NCBI GenBank assembly: GCA_018894655.1
Contig: JAHIPE010000098.1
Location: forward strand, 1 to 8,699
Reading direction: 5' to 3'
DNA: 8,699 nt
DNA from: Actinomycetota bacterium
GTDB taxonomy: Bacteria; Actinomycetota; Geothermincolia; Fen-727; Anoxymicrobiaceae
Part shown: in pieces, positions 1 through 6,662 of the stretch
How positions within the stretch are numbered: the first letter of the stretch is position 1
Layout: each line of letters opens with the position of its first letter
Position numbers and translations under genes: made by a program
Notes under the pieces: generated by a model
Seen by the model: only the letters and a program-made list of their open reading frames with translations
Databases searched by the model: none
Told to the model about the DNA's origin: nothing

Positions 1-1
1 G

Positions 2-1165
2 GAGAAGCTCTTCCAGCAGCAGTTGGCCATCAAGAACGCGGAGGTCAGCGAGAGGCTGTACCGAGAGCGCGAGAAGAGCGAAGCGGTGCTGAAGGCCACC
101 CCTGACGCGGTGTTGGTGATAGACAAGGACATGAAGGTGGTTCTTGTGAACCCCGCCGCCGAGTTCATGACAGGTTGGAACCAGGAGGAGGCGCGGGGCC
201 GCAGCTGCTACGAGGTGTTGTTCGGCCTGGGGCGGGAGACGGAGGTTGATTGCGACATACGAAAGGTCTTCACGGGTGAACAGGTCGCATACAGCGAGGG
301 CGAGATTGTTACCAGGTCCGGGGAGAAGATTCCCGCGGGAGGGACGTTCGCCGCGATATTCGACCCCGACGGGAACGTCGAGAACGTGGTGGCGATTTAT
401 CGCGACATCAGCCAGCAGAAGGAGCTCGAGGACTTCGCCCTCATGCAGAGGGAGATGGACATCGCCTCGGGGATTCAGAGCAGCCTCCTCCCCCGCGACC
501 GCCTTTTCGTCGGCGGCGTCAACGTGGTCGCCGTGCAGCAGCAGGCGAAGGTGGTCGGCGGGGACTGGTATGACTACTGGTGGCACGGGGACAAGGTGTT
601 CCTGGTGGTGGGCGACGCGTCCGGCTCGGGGGTCGGCGCGGCCCTGTTCGCCACGATGGCCATGAGCGCCCTCAGGGTTGAGGCACGTGAGCAGAACAAG
701 ATACTGAAGATCATGGAGCACGTTAACCAGAACCTGTACATGACCAATCGCTCCGACAACTTCGTCACGGTTTTCTTCGGTGTTCTCGACCTTCCCACGA
801 TGACGCTCAGCTACACAAGCGCGGGGCACGAGGAACCTCTCTGTATAGGCGCCGAGGACAGGACGCCGACTCCGCTGCCATCCGAGGAAAGGTCGCTTCT
901 GGGGATATTCTCGCGTGCCGACCTCGATGTGAGGAAGCGCAAGATGAACCCGGGGGAGCGACTGGTTCTCTTCACCGACGGGCTGATAGACGCGCAGAAC
1001 AGCAAGGGCAAGCTCTACGGGCCGAAGAGGTTGAACAGGTTTATCGCCTCGCACCGGGGCCTGCCCTCGGATGAGTTCACCGGAGCCTTGATTGAGAACG
1101 TACTCGAGTTCTGTGACGGGGACGCGAGGGACGACATGACGGTAATGGTCTGCGACATCCCGTAG
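2..1165 (+). CDS. PAS domain-containing PP2C (SpoIIE/RsbU-type) serine/threonine phosphatase, 5'-partial
   Basis: This is the C-terminal part of a signalling phosphatase. The frame is open from base 2 (EKLFQQQ precedes the TTG at 23), and no Shine-Dalgarno sits at a proper distance from that TTG, so the real start is probably upstream of the window. Numbered from the TTG, residues 1-20 look like a charged coiled-coil linker, about 17-137 are a PAS sensor domain (ATPDAVLVIDKD; ends VVAIYRDISQQKELED), and about 140-380 are the PP2C/SpoIIE domain. Visible metal-site motifs are GGDWYD (D181), GDASGSG (D198), SAGH (266-269), FTDG (D319) and DDMT (D370, D371), so it should be active. Known relatives dephosphorylate anti-sigma-factor antagonists (STAS proteins) to release a sigma factor; that role is inferred. 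No partner kinase or STAS gene is visible here. The PAS domain has two cysteines (C62, C77), but a cofactor cannot be predicted. Confidence 0.93.
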   Translation, partial: EKLFQQQLAIKNAEVSERLYREREKSEAVLKATPDAVLVIDKDMKVVLVNPAAEFMTGWNQEEARGRSCYEVLFGLGRETEVDCDIRKVFTGEQVAYSEGEIVTRSGEKIPAGGTFAAIFDPDGNVENVVAIYRDISQQKELEDFALMQREMDIASGIQSSLLPRDRLFVGGVNVVAVQQQAKVVGGDWYDYWWHGDKVFLVVGDASGSGVGAALFATMAMSALRVEAREQNKILKIMEHVNQNLYMTNRSDNFVTVFFGVLDLPTMTLSYTSAGHEEPLCIGAEDRTPTPLPSEERSLLGIFSRADLDVRKRKMNPGERLVLFTDGLIDAQNSKGKLYGPKRLNRFIASHRGLPSDEFTGALIENVLEFCDGDARDDMTVMVCDIP

Positions 1166-1182
1166 CCAAACGGCGGTCAGAC

Positions 1183-1219
1183 AAAACGCAAGATTGTACC
1201 AGGCACCATCTTGCGTTTT
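1183..1219. terminator. bidirectional intrinsic terminator between convergent genes
   Basis: AAAACGCAAGAT (1183-1194) and ATCTTGCGTTTT (1208-1219) are a perfect 12-bp inverted repeat around a 13-base loop. Each arm ends in a four-base A or T run, so transcripts in both directions form a hairpin followed by U residues. It lies 17 bases after the phosphatase stop. It also overlaps the last bases of the minus-strand translin-family gene, whose TAA stop (1220-1218) uses the outer T run. The U tracts are short and lie within the stem, so efficiency is uncertain. Confidence 0.75.
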
Positions 1220-1847
1220 AACCGTCCAGCTTCTCCTCGAGGTCCTTGATGGTCCGCTCCAGGCCATCACGGCGGATTGCCGTGGTCAGGTCTCCCCGTG
1301 TGCGCTCGAGGACGCCCCTCACCATGTCGTTGGTCCGGCGCAGGCCCCCGGTCATAGCGGAGGGGTAATCGATGGAGGCGAGGAGAAAGTAGATGTCATC
1401 CATGGTGCCCAGGAGCTCCTCGCCCCTTTCGAGCTTGTTTGTGCGTACAAGGTCAAGCACGTGGCGCCGCAGTTCGCCCGCCGCCTCGCCGAGACCGTTC
1501 AGGTAGGGGGCGATGTCCACCCCCAGGTCTTCGGGCATAGGCAGGGGGTCGCCCTGGACCAGGGCGAAGGTGGCCGCGGCCTCTGTGTACTCCTTCTCGG
1601 CGTCCTGGAGGAAACCCGCGTTGTATATGCGGGGGTAAGGCGCCAGCGCGCCCTGCGCGCGGGAGAGAGTGTCCGCGGCCTTCCGCCGGAGGTCGATCGA
1701 CTCGTCACTGTCGCCACGGTGGACCGCGCGAATGGAGTTCGCCGAGAACCTTATGCACTCCCGGGATAGCTTCAGCCCCTGCTCCCGCGCCTCGTTCTCT
1801 TGCCCAAGCACACTATTCGCGTATTCGAAGATGCTCCCCAGTTCCAT
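1218..1847 (-). CDS. translin/TRAX-family protein (putative C3PO-like RNase subunit)
   Basis: A 209-residue all-helical protein of the translin family, near the usual 200-230 residues. The ATG at 1847 is chosen because AGGAG (1857-1853) lies 5 bases upstream; the longer open frame to 2090 only overlaps the cyclase gene. Family signatures are IYNAGFLQDAEKEYTEAAATF (75-95, interrupted by no gap), GELRRHVLDLV (124-134), MDDIYFLLASIDYPS (149-163) and GLRRTNDMVRGVLERTRGDLT (168-188). E86 and E89 (ExxE) plus D150 fall where I recall the catalytic acids of eukaryotic TRAX, which suggests a TRAX-like nuclease rather than an inactive translin-like subunit. Homologues bind RNA or ssDNA as ring- or barrel-shaped octamers. 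Some database entries call such proteins haloacid dehalogenase, but no HAD motif is present. The gap to the upstream cyclase stop is 8 bases, so co-transcription is very likely. The natural substrate in bacteria is unknown. Confidence 0.85.
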   Translation of the reverse strand: MELGSIFEYANSVLGQENEAREQGLKLSRECIRFSANSIRAVHRGDSDESIDLRRKAADTLSRAQGALAPYPRIYNAGFLQDAEKEYTEAAATFALVQGDPLPMPEDLGVDIAPYLNGLGEAAGELRRHVLDLVRTNKLERGEELLGTMDDIYFLLASIDYPSAMTGGLRRTNDMVRGVLERTRGDLTTAIRRDGLERTIKDLEEKLDG

Positions 1848-1855
1848 AATTGCTC

Positions 1856-2623
1856 CTAATCGTAGATGATAGCGACGGGCCGGCACCAGCCGGCGCTGGC
1901 TCCGGTGATTTTTACCGGGAAGCAGGCGACCTTGAACCCGTGGGGCGGCAGCCTGTCCAGGTTGGCCAGCTTCTCCAGGTGGCAGTAAGGCGCCTGGCGG
2001 CCGGCGTAGTGTGCCTCCCAGATGATCGACGGGTCCTCCGTCCGGCGGTACTCGTCTATAATGCTCGAGAACGGGCGGTCGAACCCCCAACTGTCAATCC
2101 CCATCACCTTCACGCCGCGCTCTATCAGCCAGAGGGTCGATTCGCATGTCATCCCGGCCCCGTGGGTGATGTACTCGGGGCTTCCCCAGTACCTGTCGGT
2201 CCCGGTCATGACCAGGACGATGTCGAGGGGCTTTATCTCGTGACCGATTCGCTCGAGCTCTCCCTCCACGTCCCCGGCGGTGTTGCGTTCGCCGTCGGCT
2301 TTCTCGCGCATGTCGAGCACCACGCCGTCAGAGAAGCACCAATCCAGGGGAACCTCGTCAATGGTCATCGCCCGTTCGCCGCCCGCCGTCGGGGCGTAGT
2401 GCCAGGGGGCGTCGAGGTGCGTGCCCGCGTGGGTGATCAGCGTGATGTTGTCGTTGGCCCATCCAAGCCCTTCCGGCAGGTTCTCGGGGGGGACACCGAA
2501 GATCTGAGACATCACAGCGGCGCCGGCCTGGTGGCCCTGCCGGTCGATCACCGGCCTCACGGGCTCGCTCTCCGACTCCTCGATGGGCACGCTGAGATCT
2601 ACCAACATGGTTTTACCGCTCAC
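1856..2623 (-). CDS. cyclase family protein (kynurenine formamidase-like metal-dependent hydrolase)
   Basis: A complete 255-residue member of the cyclase / KynB / isatin hydrolase family. The N-terminal DLSVPI (9-14) and the metal-binding HAGTHLDAPWHY (65-76; H65, H69, D71, H75) are textbook signatures. H214, E217 and the segment EKLANLDRLP (217-226) match the usual C-terminal 'ENL-NLD-L' motif. Relatives hydrolyse amide or cyclic bonds (N-formylkynurenine, isatin); no kynurenine-pathway gene is nearby, so the substrate is not assignable. The start is GTG at 2623, directly after the TAG of the aminotransferase; GGAGG lies 5 bases upstream. An in-frame ATG at 2608 is the alternative and lacks a well-placed Shine-Dalgarno. 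It is coupled to the aminotransferase (0-base gap) and followed 8 bases later by the translin-family gene. Confidence 0.9.
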   Translation of the reverse strand: MSGKTMLVDLSVPIEESESEPVRPVIDRQGHQAGAAVMSQIFGVPPENLPEGLGWANDNITLITHAGTHLDAPWHYAPTAGGERAMTIDEVPLDWCFSDGVVLDMREKADGERNTAGDVEGELERIGHEIKPLDIVLVMTGTDRYWGSPEYITHGAGMTCESTLWLIERGVKVMGIDSWGFDRPFSSIIDEYRRTEDPSIIWEAHYAGRQAPYCHLEKLANLDRLPPHGFKVACFPVKITGASAGWCRPVAIIYD

Positions 2624-3280
2624 CTACTCCTCCCGTTCGTCTAGAAACCGCTCGAGCCTCTCGGTACCTTCCCCGATGTTAGCAAGGGAGTTGGCATAGG
2701 AGAACCGCACGTACCCCTCCCCCCCGCTCCCGAAGTCTATTCCCGGCGTGATCGCTACGCGAGCGGCCTCGAGGACGTCCAGGCAGAAGCGGTACGTATC
2801 CGTGGTGAACCTCCGGGCGTTGGCGAGGATGTAAAACGCGCCGGTGGGATCGACCTCGATCCCGAACCCCATCGCCTTCAACCGGCCGAGCAGGAATATC
2901 CTGCGGCGGTTGTAGGTCTCGACCATCTCCCGGACGTACAGGGCGGTCTCCTTGATGGCTGCGATGCCGGCCCATTGGACGAACGAGTTCGCGCAGATCA
3001 GGATGTTCTGCTGGATCTTCTGCACGGCGCGCACGAACCCGGGCGGGCAGATGACGTACCCCAGGCGCCACCCGGTCATGGCGTACAGCTTGCTGAACCC
3101 GTTCAGCACGAAGCACCTGTCGGTATACTCCAGGATCGAGTGTTCTCGGCCCTCGTAGACCAGCCCGTGGTAGATCTCATCGGAGATGATGTACGCTTTC
3201 CCCTCCACGGCCCTGACCAGGTCTTCTATCTCGCCCGCGGAGAGCACGATCCCGGTGGGGTTGGAAGGGGAGTTGATCAT
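2624..3280 (-). CDS. class I/II pyridoxal-phosphate aminotransferase, C-terminal part (gene interrupted by 405-bp insertion)
   Basis: This is the C-terminal 217 residues of an aspartate-aminotransferase-like enzyme whose N-terminal 167 residues lie at 3683-4183. It carries NSPSNPTG, the PLP-pyridine aspartate in SDEIY, the Schiff-base lysine in FSKLYAMTGWRLGY (K230 of the rejoined 384-residue protein) and the carboxylate-binding arginine in VRFSYANS (R358). The ATG (3280-3278) is the edge of the inserted element, not part of the original gene. GAGGA (3291-3287) lies 6 bases upstream, so translation could restart here. Alone, the fragment lacks the N-terminal arm and the phosphate-binding SGTSPA segment and should not be active unless it pairs with the other half. 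The TAG stop abuts the cyclase GTG. A pseudogene is the default reading; a split enzyme is possible. Confidence 0.88.
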   Translation of the reverse strand: MINSPSNPTGIVLSAGEIEDLVRAVEGKAYIISDEIYHGLVYEGREHSILEYTDRCFVLNGFSKLYAMTGWRLGYVICPPGFVRAVQKIQQNILICANSFVQWAGIAAIKETALYVREMVETYNRRRIFLLGRLKAMGFGIEVDPTGAFYILANARRFTTDTYRFCLDVLEAARVAITPGIDFGSGGEGYVRFSYANSLANIGEGTERLERFLDEREE

Positions 3281-3528
3281 TACCGTTCCTCAGAATATGG
3301 CATTCTATGCCATCTCTTCTGATTGACGCTTCATCGAGGTCTGCCTGCTGAGACCAACAGGTCTTACGTCCCCTCCACGTCCGTTTACCCTCTCCGGGGA
3401 ACTCCCGGCGAGCCGTATACCAGCTGATTCAACTTCTTTCACGCCGACTGGGCGGTTGCCAATTTTACGCAACAACCTTTTTGTTACAACCCGCTATTGG
3501 TCTTTCAAGGTGCCTTACCCGTGGTTAA

Positions 3529-3537
3529 ATTATACCA
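3529..3537 (-). promoter_or_regulatory. extended -10 promoter inside the insertion, facing the downstream genes
   Basis: On the minus strand bases 3537-3529 read TGGTATAAT, a perfect extended -10 (TGnTATAAT). The -35 position (about 3557-3552, GTCTTT) is poor, which extended -10 promoters tolerate. A transcript would run through the rest of the insert into the C-terminal aminotransferase part, the cyclase and the translin-family gene, so the insertion need not silence them. Confidence 0.5.
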
Positions 3538-3551
3538 CACCAGAAGGACAG

Positions 3552-3592
3552 AAAGACCCGCCCGTATCCTCCACCTGAAGGAAGGGGTCTTT
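3552..3592. repeat. strong inverted repeat inside the insertion
   Basis: AAAGACCC (3552-3559) and GGGTCTTT (3585-3592) form a perfect 8-bp stem. The enclosed bases fold into a second stem (minus strand CCTTC/GGAGG, one G-U pair, loop AGGT). On the minus strand the CCTTCAGG-type tip resembles the 3' hairpins of TnpB-associated RNAs, but it lies too far from either edge of the insert to be read as one with confidence. Confidence 0.55.
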
Positions 3593-3664
3593 GGCGGAGA
3601 AGAAGATGAAACCGCTTCACCTCCCCTCATGTGTATATAATATCCTGATACTACACATATGTCA

Positions 3665-4183
3665 TCATAACAGTGAACTGTTAACAACCCCTTTCACCGC
3701 CGGCCCCAGTTGCTCGCGGACCTTGTCGTGCCGGTAGTTGAAGCCGTCCTCCTCGAAGACATCAACGTAACGCGCGGTCCCGCCGATGAACTCCACGATG
3801 TTGGGGTAACACGCGTAGCAGGGGTTGGAGAGGATTATCTCCTCCCCCGGGTTCAGCAGGGCGCCGAATACCAGGATCATCGCGGGGGAGGTGCCGCTGG
3901 TCACGATGATGTTGTCCGGGGACACGGTTACCCCGTACCGTTCGTGGTACTGGTCCGCGATCGCCTCGCGGAGGGGAGGTATGCCCTGGCTGTGGGTATA
4001 CCGGGTCATCCCCTGACGAAGCGCGCGGAACGCCGCTTCCCTGACAGGCTCCGGCGTGTCAAAGTCAGGTTCGCCTATCTCCAGGTGTACGACCTCGGCG
4101 CCTTCCCTCTCCAACTCGTGCGCTTTCTCGAGGATCTCCATCACGTAGAAGGGAGGGAGGCGGGAGGACCTCTCAGATATCAA
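3665..4183 (-). CDS. class I/II pyridoxal-phosphate aminotransferase, N-terminal part (gene interrupted)
   Basis: The first 167 residues (4183-3683) belong to an aspartate-aminotransferase-like enzyme; five more codons (NSSLL) are read from the insertion before a TGA at 3667-3665. The start is TTG at 4183, supported by GGAGG 7 bases upstream. Motifs are LEIGEPDFDTP (34-44, substrate loop), SGTSPAM (96-102, cofactor phosphate binding) and SNPCYACYPN (119-128, Tyr stacking region). The PLP lysine, the cofactor aspartate and the large-domain arginine are on the other fragment. With the insert removed the enzyme would be 384 residues, normal for subgroup I gamma aspartate/aromatic aminotransferases. 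As it stands, the product is a truncated protein, probably inactive. It was the first gene of the minus-strand operon. Confidence 0.88.
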   Translation of the reverse strand: MISERSSRLPPFYVMEILEKAHELEREGAEVVHLEIGEPDFDTPEPVREAAFRALRQGMTRYTHSQGIPPLREAIADQYHERYGVTVSPDNIIVTSGTSPAMILVFGALLNPGEEIILSNPCYACYPNIVEFIGGTARYVDVFEEDGFNYRHDKVREQLGPAVKGVVNSSLL

Positions 4184-4270
4184 TGCAGCACCTCCGCCGG
4201 GAACTTTTTATCCACTGACGACTACGAGTTGAGTCTATCAGAGAGCGGGGAGCGAAGCGATTGCGGAAGT

Positions 4271-4300
4271 AGAAATCGAATCTTCGACTTGCGGATTTCT
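4271..4300. promoter_or_regulatory. inverted repeat over the -35 region of the pyrophosphatase promoter (possible operator)
   Basis: AGAAATC (4271-4277) and GATTTCT (4294-4300) are a perfect 7-bp inverted repeat; CGAA/TTCG pairs inside it. A direct repeat TTGCGGA occurs at 4261-4267 and 4289-4295, the second copy being the -35 element itself. The position suits a regulator-binding site, but the function is inferred. Confidence 0.35.
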
Positions 4301-4317
4301 CTGTTGCTCAATATAAT
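4289..4317 (+). promoter_or_regulatory. promoter of the pyrophosphatase gene
   Basis: TTGCGG (4289-4294), a 17-base spacer and a perfect TATAAT (4312-4317). Transcription would begin near 4324, giving a leader of about 44 bases that contains a weak hairpin (CAGTGA/TTACTG, 4330-4351) just before the Shine-Dalgarno. The remaining upstream region (4184-4260) should hold the divergent aminotransferase promoter; I see no convincing one there. Confidence 0.55.
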
Positions 4318-4367
4318 CACAATGTTTTACAGTGAGTAGCAGTTGTTACTGAAAAAGGGAGGCTTTA

Positions 4368-6419
<2,052 letters not shown>

Positions 6420-6438
6420 TCTCCTCTCCCCGGGGGCC

Positions 6439-6604
6439 AGTGTCCCGTCTCATAGGTACGGTGACGCACCGAGAGCGTCGATGCGCCGCGCCGGCAAGGC
6501 GCGCGACTGAGGCGTACTCACTGAGTACGGCGCAGGGAGCGGAACGTAGCAGGAGCGGACGGGAGCGGCGTTCGAATGCCATTGTATCTATGAGACGGGG
6601 CACT
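6439..6604 (+). ncRNA. large folded intergenic element (candidate structured RNA or MITE-like repeat)
   Basis: Bases 6439-6459 pair with 6584-6604 to form a 21-bp stem with 19 Watson-Crick pairs and two G-U pairs (6443-6600 and 6456-6587). Both exceptions pair only in + strand RNA. Inside are GACGC/GCGTC (6463-6467 with 6475-6479), CGCGCC/GGCGCG (6487-6492 with 6498-6503), CGTACTC/GAGTACG (6513-6519 with 6523-6529) and GAACG/CGTTC (6542-6546 with 6569-6573), and three GGAGCGG copies (6536, 6552, 6562). As DNA it could equally be a miniature transposon with terminal inverted repeats beginning TGTCCCGTCTCATAG and flanked by CCAG/CTAG, or a dispersed extragenic repeat. It follows the hppA stop by 19 bases and may also end that transcript, but no U tract follows. 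Confidence 0.5.
6536..6568 (+). repeat. three GGAGCGG direct repeats
   Basis: GGAGCGG occurs at 6536-6542, 6552-6558 and 6562-6568 inside the folded element. The last two are 10 bases apart and the first two 16 apart. Such unpaired purine-rich repeats could be protein- or ribosome-like binding sites in an RNA, or remnants of slippage. Confidence 0.5.
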
Positions 6605-6624
6605 AGTTGCCGGCAGGTGGATGA

Positions 6625-6654
6625 TTGACCGATTCTCCCGCTATCTTGTAGACT
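6625..6654 (+). promoter_or_regulatory. topA promoter, apparently giving a leaderless transcript
   Basis: TTGACC (6625-6630, five of six consensus), an 18-base spacer and TAGACT (6649-6654, four of six). The -10 ends 8 bases before the ATG at 6663, so the expected start of transcription is within a few bases of the start codon. No Shine-Dalgarno precedes that ATG. Both facts agree with a leaderless or nearly leaderless mRNA. Confidence 0.6.
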
Positions 6655-6662
6655 CTTTTGCC

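Larger units (their letters stand above)
3278..3682. mobile_element. 405-bp non-coding insertion, IS200/IS605-type MITE candidate, in the aminotransferase gene
   Basis: Bases 3278-3682 have no homologous place in an aminotransferase. Deleting them gives GTT GTT ATC AAC TCC on the minus strand, which restores KGVVINSPSNPTG in frame. Nothing is duplicated at the edges (one-base ambiguity: 3277-3681 also works), and on the + strand the base before the insert ends the pentamer TTGAT (3273-3277). Insertion after a short fixed target without duplication is typical of IS200/IS605-type Y1 transposons, several of which use TTGAT. Hairpins sit near both ends: 3291-3321 (CAGAA/TTCTG plus ATGGCAT/ATGCCAT) and 3629-3658 and 3669-3682. 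No TnpA or TnpB is encoded; the longest minus-strand frame (60 codons) resembles nothing. The insert is visibly more AT-rich than the flanking genes. Orientation is unsettled. A self-splicing intron is a weaker alternative. Confidence 0.6.

Noticed and set aside
1848..2090. N-terminal extension of the translin-family frame to 290 residues
   Set aside because: It lies wholly inside the cyclase gene, is arginine/proline-rich out-of-frame sequence, and a good AGGAG-ATG exists at 1847.
1850..2644. 264-codon + strand frame opposite the cyclase
   Set aside because: It is antisense to a gene with clear catalytic motifs and encodes no recognisable domain; typical for GC-rich DNA.
3408..3421. GAGCCGTATAC resembling group II intron domain V
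   Set aside because: The pairing half and tetraloop of domain V do not follow, and the GUGYG start and AY end are absent at the insert edges.
3505..3687. 60-codon minus-strand frame in the insertion as a TnpB remnant
   Set aside because: The PPKTPSFRW stretch is vaguely like some TnpB C-termini, but there is no zinc ribbon or RuvC motif, and it is too short to support.
6427..6438. CCCCGGGG palindrome after hppA as an intrinsic terminator
   Set aside because: It has no loop and no U tract; it cannot form a normal terminator hairpin.
6621..6662. Earlier in-frame ATG for topA
   Set aside because: It lies within the promoter (-35 starts at 6625), and the family's N-terminus begins at the 6663 ATG.
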